Of a stretch of DNA of 64,000 nt, positions 34,970 to 42,992 are shown one piece after another. A program made the translations under genes and the position numbers. Origin of the DNA: CAIVAT01 sp037133475 (GTDB taxonomy: Bacteria; Bacteroidota; Bacteroidia; Bacteroidales; FEN-979); the NCBI GenBank assembly GCA_037133475.1, contig JBAXOB010000012.1, forward strand, positions 1-64,000, given 5' to 3'. The notes under the pieces are model-generated. The model had not been told where the DNA came from, ran no database searches, and saw nothing but the letters and a program-made list of their open reading frames with translations. Numbering within the stretch: the first letter of the stretch is position 1; every line of letters starts with the position of its first letter.

Positions 34970-36055
34970 TCAGGGTTCATCATCCCGGTTCATCACATCG
35001 ATCTGGCGCTGGATGCCCTCTTCATGAACCGATTCGAGTAGTTTCAGGATAAATTCGCGGCTCAGCCCCATTTTGATGCCGGCCTCAATCCGTTCCTGGG
35101 TAAGCTGGTTCCACCTTTTCAGTTGCAAAATCGTTATTTTATTGGCCTTTTTATAGGTCCCGATCTCCTGCACCACATTCATCCTGCGGGCCAGGATGTC
35201 GATGAGTTCTTCATCGAGTTTGTCGATCTCCGAGCGCAGCATCTCCAGTTTGGCTTCAAACTCGACGCCACCCGATTCACGCCGCAGGATCAGTTTTGAG
35301 ATGATCTCGGTAAGCTGGTCCGGTGTGATCTGCTGATTTTTGTCGGTCAGCGCCCTTGCGGGATTGATATGGGATTCGATCATCAGCCCGTTCATCTCGA
35401 GATCGAGAGCCTTCTGAATGGTTGCCGGGATCAGTTCACGGTTTCCGCAGATATGGCTTGGATCGACGATGATCGGCAGGTTTGGGGCAAGCCGTTTCAG
35501 TTCGATGGGAATTTCCCACATGGGGGCATTCCGGTAAGGCGAGCGGTTGAAAAAGGAGAAGCCGCGGTGGACGGCGATCAGCCGTGTGATTCCCATCTGG
35601 TTCAGGCGTTCGAGCGCTCCCATCCAGGCCTTCAAATCGGGGTTTAGCGGATTCTTGACCAGCACGGGAATGTCGTGGCCGGAAATGGCCTCGGCGATCT
35701 CCTGTACGGCAAAGGGATTAACCACCGTGCGGGCGCCGATCCAGAGGATGTCGATGCCATGATCGAGGGCCTCCTCAACGTGACGGGGGTTGGCCACCTC
35801 CACGGTGACCAGCAATCCGGTCTCTTTCTTCACGCGCTGGAGCCATTTCAGCCCCGGTGTTCCGACCCCTTCAAAGGCTCCGGGACGGGTGCGGGGTTTC
35901 CAGATCCCGGCGCGAAATACCTTCACCTGGGGAATTGCTGCCAGACCCAAAGCCGTTTCCATGACCTGCTGCTCGGTTTCGGCGCTGCAGGGTCCTGAAA
36001 TGATAAAGGGTTGATGGCTAAGGGGAATCCAGTTGCCCAGCGGTTCAATATCCAT
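34970..36055 (-). CDS. DAHP synthase (type I-beta) fused to chorismate mutase
   Basis: 361 residues. The first 260 or so form 3-deoxy-7-phosphoheptulonate synthase, with FIISGPCSAETEQQ, FRAGIWKPRTRPGAFEG, WIGARTVVNPFAVQEI and IVDPSHICGNREL. The last 90 form an AroQ chorismate mutase: LRSEIDKLDEELIDILARRMNVV and IGTYKKAN. The fusion is known in Bacteroidota and usually places mutase control over the first step of aromatic amino acid synthesis. In many Bacteroidetes the domain order DAHP-CM is the same. A -7 promoter element lies 20 bases upstream. Confidence 0.95.
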   Translation of the reverse strand: MDIEPLGNWIPLSHQPFIISGPCSAETEQQVMETALGLAAIPQVKVFRAGIWKPRTRPGAFEGVGTPGLKWLQRVKKETGLLVTVEVANPRHVEEALDHGIDILWIGARTVVNPFAVQEIAEAISGHDIPVLVKNPLNPDLKAWMGALERLNQMGITRLIAVHRGFSFFNRSPYRNAPMWEIPIELKRLAPNLPIIVDPSHICGNRELIPATIQKALDLEMNGLMIESHINPARALTDKNQQITPDQLTEIISKLILRRESGGVEFEAKLEMLRSEIDKLDEELIDILARRMNVVQEIGTYKKANKITILQLKRWNQLTQERIEAGIKMGLSREFILKLLESVHEEGIQRQIDVMNRDDEP

Positions 36056-36074
36056 GTTTGTCAGGATGTTTCCG

Positions 36075-36082
36075 CAAAGGTA
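36075..36082 (-). promoter_or_regulatory. Candidate -7 promoter element for the DAHP synthase gene (TACCTTTG)
   Basis: On the minus strand this reads TACCTTTG, matching TAnnTTTG, and lies 20 bases before the ATG at 36055, implying a very short leader. No clear -33 element at the expected distance. Confidence 0.4.
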
Positions 36083-36097
36083 ATTTATTTTTTGCCC

Positions 36098-36583
36098 TTA
36101 CCGCCAGAATAGCAGCTTCCAGCCATTGGAAAATACCTTCATCGCGGATACCACCATCCCGATGATGAAGATGATGGGCAACAGCCAGTCCATCCAGAAT
36201 AACCCGTGGAAGTTTTGAAAATCAAATGGATAGATATAATAGAGCACCAGAGTGGTGACAAATCCCGCCGCTTCGGTAATGATATTTCCAATCCGCCTGA
36301 CGGGCGTTGTTTCAAATACCAGCATCAGGATGGCTGCCCCAATGCGGATCAGGATGTTGGTATAAAGGATCCACAGGACAACCATATAGCTGTCCTTGAT
36401 AAATGGGATATGCCATTCAGGGACCTTGTTCACGATCCATAAAAAGATGAGGTTGAAGATGATGGAGGCGATATATTCGCCCCTGCGGGATTTCATTTTC
36501 AGCTCCTTTTCCCAGTGCTGCCGGCCATAGTTGTCGACCCGCCTGGCCCAGGGAGGCATGTTTTCGTGGTGATGGTGATTCAT
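36098..36583 (-). CDS. Four-span membrane protein with histidine-rich N-terminus
   Basis: 161 residues from ATG 36583; a start at 36622 would add 13. The N-terminus MNHHHHENMPPWARRVDNYG is histidine-rich. Four hydrophobic segments follow: ASIIFNLIFLWIV, SYMVVLWILYTNILIRIGAAI, ITEAAGFVTTLVLYYIYPF and LLPIIFIIGMVVSAMKVF. I do not recognise a family with a known job. The HHHH stretch might bind metal, but this is a guess. It lies between aroG-type and asnS genes with its own possible promoter. Confidence 0.65.
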   Translation of the reverse strand: MNHHHHENMPPWARRVDNYGRQHWEKELKMKSRRGEYIASIIFNLIFLWIVNKVPEWHIPFIKDSYMVVLWILYTNILIRIGAAILMLVFETTPVRRIGNIITEAAGFVTTLVLYYIYPFDFQNFHGLFWMDWLLPIIFIIGMVVSAMKVFSNGWKLLFWR

Positions 36584-36619
36584 AATCCTGGATTTCTTGC
36601 TTTGACGCAGGTGTGATGA

Positions 36620-36627
36620 CAAAGTTA
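36620..36627 (-). promoter_or_regulatory. Candidate -7 promoter element (TAACTTTG)
   Basis: Minus-strand TAACTTTG fits TAnnTTTG and lies 37 bases before the ATG at 36583. It overlaps the longer frame starting at 36622, which supports the shorter start for the histidine-rich membrane protein. Confidence 0.4.
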
Positions 36628-36719
36628 CGAAAAGGATCTTTCAGCAGGTTTTTTTGCTGCCCGGAGGGTAAAAACTGTAACCTGTCAACAGGAATAGGGG
36701 AAAATTCCTGCCATTTCAG

Positions 36720-36727
36720 TAAATTTG
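36720..36727 (+). promoter_or_regulatory. Candidate -7 promoter element upstream of asnS (TAAATTTG)
   Basis: TAAATTTG fits TAnnTTTG. It lies 212 bases before the asnS ATG, so a transcript from here would carry a long leader that includes the CATTGTG repeats at 36803-36851. Confidence 0.3.
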
Positions 36728-36770
36728 CAAATTCTGAGCCTGTTTCATTTTCAAAAGCGGAATCAATATT

Positions 36771-36851
36771 TAACCACGATGACACCAAGGAGGCACCATG
36801 CACACAATGAATCCCATTGTGAACATTGTGTAAATCATTGTGACCATTGTG
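36771..36851. repeat. CATTGTG heptamer cluster and ACCAC-type dispersed repeat in asnS leader
   Basis: Four direct copies of CATTGTG start at 36815, 36824, 36836 and 36845 (spacing 9, 12, 9), with one inverted copy CACAATG at 36803. Just before them, AACCACGATGACACCAAGG resembles short intergenic repeats often seen in Bacteroidota contigs. The rest of the 355-base gap between 36584 and 36938 holds two promoter elements and nothing else recognised. The regular spacing could mark a protein-binding array or a structured leader. Confidence 0.55.
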
Positions 36852-36938
36852 GTTGAAAATAACGCATTGATCATGTCAACAGGAGCCTTATGAAAAACGA
36901 AAATCATTAACAACAGACTCGCAATAACACACGATTCA

Positions 36939-38336
36939 ATGGAACACACACGAAGGAATAAGATCGTCGATTTGCTGAAATCGAAGGAAATTGGCAGTGA
37001 AGTTTTGGTAAAAGGCTGGGTAAGGTCAAAGCGGGGAAATAAAAATGTCAATTTTATCGCCCTTAACGACGGTTCGGTCATCCATACCATCCAGGTAGTG
37101 GCGGAGGTGGCGAATTTTCAGGAAGAGACGCTGAAACTGGTCACCACCGGCAGTTGTATCGCGGTGAAAGGCATCCTGGTTGAATCGGTTGGCCAGGGCC
37201 AGAGTGTGGAGATCCAGGCCCGCGGGATTGAAGTCTATGGATCGGCCGATGCGGAAAGTTATCCCTTGCAGAAGAAGGGTCATTCGCTTGAATTCCTCAG
37301 GGAGATCGCCCATCTTCGTCCCCGTACCAATACCTTTGGCGCGGTTTTGCGCGTTCGTCACGCCATGGCTTTTGCCATTCATAAATATTTCAACGACCAC
37401 GGTTTTTTCTACCTGCATGCCCCGATCATTACCGGTTCCGATGCCGAGGGTGCCGGCGCCATGTTCCGGGTAACCACGCTGGATGACAAGAATCCGCCCA
37501 TGCTTCCCGACGGGCATGTGGATTATGCACAGGATTTTTTCGGGAAGGAGACCAAACTCACCGTCAGCGGACAGCTCGAAGCCGAGCTTGGCGCCATGGC
37601 ACTTGGGCTGGTTTATACCTTCGGACCCACCTTCAGGGCTGAAAACTCCAATACCCCGCGCCACCTGGCCGAATTCTGGATGATCGAACCGGAGATGGCC
37701 TTTTATGACATCCATGATGATATGGACCTGGCCGAGGATTTCCTGAAATACCTGATCCGGTATGCACTCGACAACTGTATCGACGACCTCGAATTCCTCA
37801 ACAAGATGTATGATACCGAACTGATCGGCAGGCTGCACCAGGTGGTTGACGACAAGTTCGAGCGGTTAAGCTATACCGAGGCGGTTACGATCCTCAGGGC
37901 ATCGGGTCAGCAATGGGAGTTCCCTGTTGACTGGGGAACCGACCTGCAGGCTGAGCACGAGCGCTATCTCGTGGAGAAGCATTTTGGCAAACCGGTTATC
38001 CTGACCGGTTATCCCAAGGATATCAAGGCCTTCTATATGAAGATGAACGAGGATGGCAAAACGGTGCGCGCCATGGATGTCCTCTTCCCGAAAATCGGCG
38101 AGATCATCGGTGGAAGCCAGCGTGAAGAAAACCTCGAGGCCCTGCTCAAACGTATTCACGAGATGAACATCCCCGAAAAGGATGTATGGTGGTACCTCGA
38201 TACCCGCCGCTTCGGAACGGCCCCGCATGCCGGGTTCGGCCTGGGGTTTGAACGCCTGATCCTGTTTGTTACAGGGATGTCGAACATCAGGGATGTGATC
38301 CCCTTCCCGAGAACCCCTAAAAATGCTGAGTTCTAA
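36939..38336 (+). CDS. asnS: Asparagine-tRNA ligase
   Basis: 465 residues. An N-terminal OB anticodon-binding domain (about 1-110, GSEVLVKGWVRSKR) precedes a class II catalytic core with TGSDAEGAGAMFRVT, FGPTFRAENSNTPRHLAEFWMIEPE (motif 2) and GFGLGFERLILFVTGM (motif 3), ending in IRDVIPFPRTPKNAEF. It charges tRNA-Asn with asparagine. The length is that of bacterial AsnRS, and the insert between motifs 2 and 3 looks intact. It stands alone, with 151 bases before recJ. Confidence 0.97.
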   Translation: MEHTRRNKIVDLLKSKEIGSEVLVKGWVRSKRGNKNVNFIALNDGSVIHTIQVVAEVANFQEETLKLVTTGSCIAVKGILVESVGQGQSVEIQARGIEVYGSADAESYPLQKKGHSLEFLREIAHLRPRTNTFGAVLRVRHAMAFAIHKYFNDHGFFYLHAPIITGSDAEGAGAMFRVTTLDDKNPPMLPDGHVDYAQDFFGKETKLTVSGQLEAELGAMALGLVYTFGPTFRAENSNTPRHLAEFWMIEPEMAFYDIHDDMDLAEDFLKYLIRYALDNCIDDLEFLNKMYDTELIGRLHQVVDDKFERLSYTEAVTILRASGQQWEFPVDWGTDLQAEHERYLVEKHFGKPVILTGYPKDIKAFYMKMNEDGKTVRAMDVLFPKIGEIIGGSQREENLEALLKRIHEMNIPEKDVWWYLDTRRFGTAPHAGFGLGFERLILFVTGMSNIRDVIPFPRTPKNAEF

Positions 38337-38487
38337 AGGATAGCGACCCATCCGGTTGCCTGTCTGTGCACCTCATTTCCCTTTTTTTCATCTCCCCCGT
38401 TCCCACGGCGGGATTTCTCTGAATTTTTTCTCACCGGATAGGCGGAAAATCAGTAAAACTTCTTAATTTAGCACTAAGAAAAGTAAA

Positions 38488-40233
38488 ATGGATAAGTGTT
38501 GGGTGCTAAAACCACAGGGAGATCCTGAAAAAGTACGGGAGATATCGAAGGCGCTGGGAATCGACCAGTCGCTGGGGAACCTATTGGTTCAGCGTGGGGT
38601 GACATCCTATGACCAGGCAAAGACCTTCTTCAGGCCTTCGCTGGGCGACCTGTTCGATCCCTTCCTGATGAAGGACATGGATAAGGCCATCGCACGCATT
38701 GTCAGTGCGGTTGAGAAAAAGGAGCGGATCCTGGTTTATGGTGATTACGATGTCGACGGCACTTCGGCCGTTGCGCTGGTATACACCTTCCTGCTTAATT
38801 TTCATGAGGAGATCGACTTCTATATACCCGACAGGGATAACGAAGGTTATGGCATATCCTTCAAGGGAATTGACTTTGCCTCGGATACCAATGTCAAGCT
38901 GATCATTGCCCTCGATTGCGGGATCAAGTCCGTTGAAAAGGTGGCTTATGCCACAACCAGGGGAATCGACTTTATCATCTGCGATCATCATCGTCCCGGG
39001 GCCGAAATTCCGGCCGCCTCCGCCATCCTTGATCCCAAGCGGAACGATTGCACCTATCCCTATAAAGAGCTGTCGGGTTGCGGCATCGGGTTCAAGCTTA
39101 TCCAGGCCTATGCCCAGCTCAACCATATTCCCTTCGAGCAGCTGATCCAGTATCTTGACCTGGTGGTGATCAGCATTGCCTCCGATATCGTTGATATCAC
39201 GGGCGAAAACCGTATCCTGGCCCATTTCGGGCTCAAACTGATCAACTCGAAGCCCCGCCCGGGTCTTGAGGCCCTGCTGCGCTATTCGGCCATGATGAAA
39301 AACGACGACGGCATGGGCGGCAATGTCTTCAACAGGGAACTTACCATTACCGATCTCGTCTTTATGATAGGCCCCAGGATCAATGCCGCCGGGCGGATTG
39401 AAAGCGGGAAAAACTCGGTAAGGCTGCTGATCACCCGGAATCTCGACGATGCAAAACGGGTGGCTGAGCAGATCAATGCCTATAATACCGAGCGGAAAAC
39501 ACTCGATTCACAGGCTACGATACAGGCCGTGGGAATGATCGATGAGAATTCACAGCTCAGGTCGGCCCGTTCAACGGTAATTTTTCATCCCAACTGGCAT
39601 AAAGGGGTTATCGGTATTGTCGCATCCCGGCTTACAGAAACCTATTACAGGCCTACCATCGTGCTGACCCTCTCCAACGGCCTTATCACCGGTTCGGCAA
39701 GGAGTGTGAGGGATTTTGACATCTATGAGGCGGTGGATGCCTGCAGCGACCTGCTGGAGCATTTCGGGGGTCATAAATTTGCCGCTGGACTTTCGCTCAA
39801 ACCCGAAAATCTTGAAAAATTCAGTACGCGGTTTGAAGCCTTTGTCAGCGACAGGCTCCAGGGGATCGAGCTGGTCCCGGTGCTGGAGATCGACTCCAAA
39901 CTGCCCCTGAATGTGATCAGCTCCCGGTTTTTCAGTGTCCTCAAGCAGTTTGCCCCTTTCGGACCCGGCAATATGGCCCCCCTGTTTGTCACCAACGGGG
40001 TGATGGATGCAGGCGGGTCGCGTATCGTGGGGAAAAATCACCTGAAGCTGAATGTGGTGCACCCGGAGATTGCCGGGGGACCCTTCTCAGCCATTGCTTT
40101 CCAGCAGGGTGAGCAGTTCGGGATGATCGAGAAACAGATCCCCTTCAACATTTGTTACCATGTGGAGGAAAATGAGTGGAACGGGCTGGTGAATCTCCAG
40201 CTCAACATCAAGGATATTAAATTCTCGGATTAG
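38488..40233 (+). CDS. recJ: Single-stranded-DNA-specific exonuclease RecJ
   Basis: 581 residues with the DHH phosphoesterase motifs: VYGDYDVDGTSAVALVY (motif I), IALDCGIKS, IICDHHRPG (DHH, motif III), and the DHHA1 part with GVIGIVASRLTE, TGSARSV and HFGGHKFAAGLSL. The C-terminal OB-like region (LKQFAPFGPGNMAPLF and following) is present. RecJ digests single-stranded DNA 5' to 3' in recombination and mismatch repair. The stop overlaps the end of the convergent pfkA by four bases. Confidence 0.96.
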   Translation: MDKCWVLKPQGDPEKVREISKALGIDQSLGNLLVQRGVTSYDQAKTFFRPSLGDLFDPFLMKDMDKAIARIVSAVEKKERILVYGDYDVDGTSAVALVYTFLLNFHEEIDFYIPDRDNEGYGISFKGIDFASDTNVKLIIALDCGIKSVEKVAYATTRGIDFIICDHHRPGAEIPAASAILDPKRNDCTYPYKELSGCGIGFKLIQAYAQLNHIPFEQLIQYLDLVVISIASDIVDITGENRILAHFGLKLINSKPRPGLEALLRYSAMMKNDDGMGGNVFNRELTITDLVFMIGPRINAAGRIESGKNSVRLLITRNLDDAKRVAEQINAYNTERKTLDSQATIQAVGMIDENSQLRSARSTVIFHPNWHKGVIGIVASRLTETYYRPTIVLTLSNGLITGSARSVRDFDIYEAVDACSDLLEHFGGHKFAAGLSLKPENLEKFSTRFEAFVSDRLQGIELVPVLEIDSKLPLNVISSRFFSVLKQFAPFGPGNMAPLFVTNGVMDAGGSRIVGKNHLKLNVVHPEIAGGPFSAIAFQQGEQFGMIEKQIPFNICYHVEENEWNGLVNLQLNIKDIKFSD

Positions 40234-41252
40234 CAGGTTTCCTTGCCGAAGCAGACTCCCATACGGCGTGCTTTTTCGATCAGCGGATGATCTTCGGGAA
40301 CCAGCCGCAGTTTTCCACCCACATCTGAAAGTGCAACAGAGGTAACGGTATCGCCTTTGAGCGAGACCATCTGCCCAAAGCGTTTTTTAGCGATCAGTTC
40401 CACCGCGTAGGCGCCGTAACGCGTGGCAAGCACGCGGTCCATGGGCGAGGGGCTTCCCCCGCGCTGGATATAGCCCAGGATGGTCTCCCTGGTCTCAAGC
40501 CCGGTGAGTTCCTTGATGCTGTTGGCAACATATCGGCCTGCCGGTTCCCCTTTGGGTGTGGGGATTCCCTCGGCCACCACCACGATGGAATAGGGCTTCT
40601 TGTTGACGGCCCTTTTTTTAAGACAGCGGGCAACAAAATTGATGTCAAAGTTTATTTCGGGCAGCAGGATCACATCGCCACCGCTAGCCATTCCTGAATA
40701 GAGCGCCAGCCACCCGGCATGATGCCCCATCACCTCGATGACCATGATGCGTTTATGGCTGTTGGCCGTGGTATGAAGCCGGTCGATCGCCTCGGTCGCA
40801 ATCCACAGGGCAGAATCAAAACCAAAGGTGACATCGGTCCCGTAAACATCGTTATCGATGGTTTTGGGGATACCGATCACGTTCAGCCCGACCTCTGCCA
40901 GCAGGGCAGCCGTGCGCTGCGTGCCGTTGCCCCCGATGCAGACCAGGGCATCGAGCCCGAGCTCCTGGTAGTGCTTTTTAATGAGTTTTGGCTTGTCGAT
41001 GGCATTGAAGGTGGCTCCCTTCTTGAAGGGATTTTCCCGCGAGGTGCCCAGGATGGTGCCACCCAGGGTGAGAATGCCCGACAGCACGTTTTCATCGAGC
41101 TGAACATATTCTTCATTGATCAGGCCGAGGAAGCCGGAGGAGATGCCGATCACCTCCATACCATACTCGAGGATGGCGGTTTTACCGACTCCCCTGATGG
41201 CTGCATTGATGCCGGGGCAGTCGCCTCCGGCCGTTAAAATGCCGATACGCAT
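40230..41252 (-). CDS. pfkA: 6-phosphofructokinase with mixed-type active-site signature
   Basis: 340 residues: LTAGGDCPGINAAIRG at the N-terminus, IGGNGT at 106-111, IPKTIDND at 128-135, MGHHAGWLAL and GYIQRGGSPSPMDR. It phosphorylates fructose 6-phosphate in glycolysis. Standard ATP enzymes read GGDG and PGTIDND; PPi enzymes read GGDD and PKTIDND. Here Asn109 replaces the usual Asp and Lys130 replaces Gly, so the sequence falls between, like the group III/clade X forms. ATP use is suggested by the glycine at 110, but PPi cannot be excluded. It is nine bases from the coiled-coil gene upstream. Confidence 0.93.
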   Translation of the reverse strand: MRIGILTAGGDCPGINAAIRGVGKTAILEYGMEVIGISSGFLGLINEEYVQLDENVLSGILTLGGTILGTSRENPFKKGATFNAIDKPKLIKKHYQELGLDALVCIGGNGTQRTAALLAEVGLNVIGIPKTIDNDVYGTDVTFGFDSALWIATEAIDRLHTTANSHKRIMVIEVMGHHAGWLALYSGMASGGDVILLPEINFDINFVARCLKKRAVNKKPYSIVVVAEGIPTPKGEPAGRYVANSIKELTGLETRETILGYIQRGGSPSPMDRVLATRYGAYAVELIAKKRFGQMVSLKGDTVTSVALSDVGGKLRLVPEDHPLIEKARRMGVCFGKETC

Positions 41253-41261
41253 AAAAATATG

Positions 41262-42161
41262 TTATTTCAGATCAAATGAACCAGCTCCGATTTCCTTGTC
41301 ATCGGCAAATACGGTAACAATATACTTTCCCTTCATGGCAGCGCTTTCATCATCCTTTTTGGTCCAGGCTACGCTTACATTCATAGCCTTTCCCTGGTAA
41401 TCGATGTCTTCGCGGAGGGAGAAGGGAATGGTCTGCCCGTTAAAGGTGAAGGTGTCGTATTTGCTCTTGATCACGACCACCTTGTCGGGGCGTTGGATGC
41501 GGATATAGACTATCTTTTTGCCGGAGGGTACCAGCGGGTTTTCGCCGATGGTAAAAGTAACCCTGATGCGTTGTGCCCTGCTGGCCTTATCGGTAAGCTC
41601 CTCCTTGGTCTTGCCCGACTTCAGCTTGTAAGCGCTGGCAGTCACATCGTATGCTTTGATAAAGGCAGCCTGGTTCATCTTCTCCTTCAGTTCCTCCTTG
41701 TCCTTGATCAGGTTCTGGTTCCGGTGCTGTTCGGTCTTAACCTCCTGGCGGATGCGGTCGTTTTCGGCCGTCAGCTCGCGGTTCACCGTGTAGAGTGAAT
41801 CCATCTGCCTGACATAGCCCTGGGCCACCTTCTGCAGCATCTCCAGCTTCTTGCGGATCTTGTTGTATTCCCATTCGGTGTCCAGTAATTTCTTGATCTC
41901 GACGGCATTTTTTTGGATAATGCTGTCCTTCGACCTTAATGAATCGGAGAGGGCGCCGTAGGAAACCTTGATTTTATTGTGCTCCGTCATCAGGGAGTCG
42001 AGGTTGTGCTGGAGTTCTGTCTTTTCAGACTCCTTCTCTTTGACCAGTTTTAACAATTGCGACCGCTGAATAAAGAGCCAAAAGAGCAGTATGAGTACAA
42101 GAATAGCTACAACCGCCAGGTAAACCTTGTATTTCCGGGTTGAGGAGTTTTGTTCTTCCAT
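41262..42161 (-). CDS. Membrane-anchored coiled-coil protein of unknown function
   Basis: 299 residues: short cytoplasmic start, one span (about 12-31, VYLAVVAILVLILLFWLFI), a coiled coil from about 35 to 165 rich in E, K, Q and D, then a beta-rich domain of about 120 residues (RIRVTFTIGENPLVPSGKK, IYIRIQRPDK-like stretch, GKYIVTVFADDKEIGAGSF). The C-terminal domain is probably periplasmic. Similar single-span coiled-coil proteins are conserved in Bacteroidota, but I know no function. It may share an operon with pfkA, nine bases downstream. Confidence 0.72.
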   Translation of the reverse strand: MEEQNSSTRKYKVYLAVVAILVLILLFWLFIQRSQLLKLVKEKESEKTELQHNLDSLMTEHNKIKVSYGALSDSLRSKDSIIQKNAVEIKKLLDTEWEYNKIRKKLEMLQKVAQGYVRQMDSLYTVNRELTAENDRIRQEVKTEQHRNQNLIKDKEELKEKMNQAAFIKAYDVTASAYKLKSGKTKEELTDKASRAQRIRVTFTIGENPLVPSGKKIVYIRIQRPDKVVVIKSKYDTFTFNGQTIPFSLREDIDYQGKAMNVSVAWTKKDDESAAMKGKYIVTVFADDKEIGAGSFDLK

Positions 42162-42191
42162 AAAAATCTGAATTTTCCACTATAACAGGTG

Positions 42192-42199
42192 CAAAGATA
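42192..42199 (-). promoter_or_regulatory. Candidate -7 promoter element (TATCTTTG, minus strand)
   Basis: Minus-strand TATCTTTG lies 31 bases before the start of the coiled-coil gene at 42161. It fits TAnnTTTG; no -33 element was seen at a good distance. Confidence 0.4.
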
Positions 42200-42316
42200 A
42201 AATAAAATCAGGAGTATGCCACCCCGAATTCCGTTTAATGGAACTGAATAATGGTGCAACCTGATTGTTCCATGATATGCGAAATTGGGGCGTACTTCAG
42301 CAATTGAAATATTTAT

Positions 42317-42324
42317 TATCTTTG
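42317..42324 (+). promoter_or_regulatory. Candidate -7 promoter element for MNT gene (TATCTTTG)
   Basis: TATCTTTG fits TAnnTTTG and ends five bases before the ATG at 42330, which would give an almost leaderless transcript. This also argues against the longer frame starting at 42285. Confidence 0.4.
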
Positions 42325-42329
42325 TCCAT

Positions 42330-42629
42330 ATGGATGAGGTAGAACGCAACATTCAATCCATTAAAAAATTGTTTATCAATCACAGCGTGGACAAACTTTA
42401 CCTGTTTGGTTCGATCCTTGGAAATGATTTCAATGAAAAAAGTGACATCGATTTGGTTGTGAGTTTTAAAAAAACTGAGTTACTGAAATATTCCGACAAC
42501 TATTTCGACTTTAAATTTTCATTGGAAGATTTATTTAACCGGCCTGTTGATCTTCTTGAGGAGACGTCCATAAAAAACCCATATTTTCTTGAATCGTTAA
42601 ATGAATCAAAAAAATTAATTTATGGATAG
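42330..42629 (+). CDS. MNT-type nucleotidyltransferase (HEPN/MNT system)
   Basis: 99 residues of the minimal nucleotidyltransferase fold: LYLFGSILGNDFNEKSDIDL holds the GS motif and the acidic pair DxD, followed by FNRPVDLLEE with a third acidic residue. In HEPN/MNT toxin-antitoxin pairs the MNT protein acts as antitoxin by adding AMP to its HEPN partner. The partner gene overlaps by eight bases and is damaged here. The start is set at 42330 beside a -7 element. The region is AT-richer than flanking housekeeping genes. Confidence 0.85.
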   Translation: MDEVERNIQSIKKLFINHSVDKLYLFGSILGNDFNEKSDIDLVVSFKKTELLKYSDNYFDFKFSLEDLFNRPVDLLEETSIKNPYFLESLNESKKLIYG

Positions 42630-42774
42630 AGAAATCAGGACATGGCTTTATGATATCCTGAAAGCAATTGAGGAGATTGAACAATTTCCACCTCCGGGCC
42701 AGAGATTTTTTGAAGAGTATAGAAATGATCTTAAGACAAAACGGGCGGTTGAAAGGAATCTTGAAAATAATTAA
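42622..42774 (+). pseudogene. Truncated HEPN (DUF86-like) toxin remnant
   Basis: From ATG 42622 a 50-residue frame reads like the start of a DUF86 HEPN protein (MDREIRTWLYDILKAIEEI, then FEEYRNDLKTKRAVERNLE) and then stops at TAA 42772-42774. Full members are about 110 residues with an R-x4-6-H ribonuclease motif, which is absent. If one A is removed from the run near 42764-42767, the frame goes on as LEIINDLPRLKSKI and stops soon after; that tail resembles the normal C-terminus, so an internal deletion plus a frameshift is likely. Too short for the usual ORF cut-off. Confidence 0.7.
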
Positions 42775-42992
42775 TGACCTACCGAGACTTAAGTCGAAAA
42801 TCTAACCTTCTCTTATGCTCGATGATAAATTGAAATTGATAGAAAATAGGAGGAAAATATTTGTAAATGTATAATATGTTATATTTGTTCACGCCTTTTT
42901 GGGACAAACCAATTGTTCTTTAATTGCCAGTATCCATAGGAATTGATAATAACCTTTCTACTAATTGAATAATTGTCACCAAAAACAAAGCC
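42775..42992. other. Intergenic 218 bases, AT-rich, nothing recognised
   Basis: Follows the HEPN remnant and precedes the large FN3-repeat lipoprotein. No terminator hairpin or exact TAnnTTTG element was seen. Confidence 0.4.
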
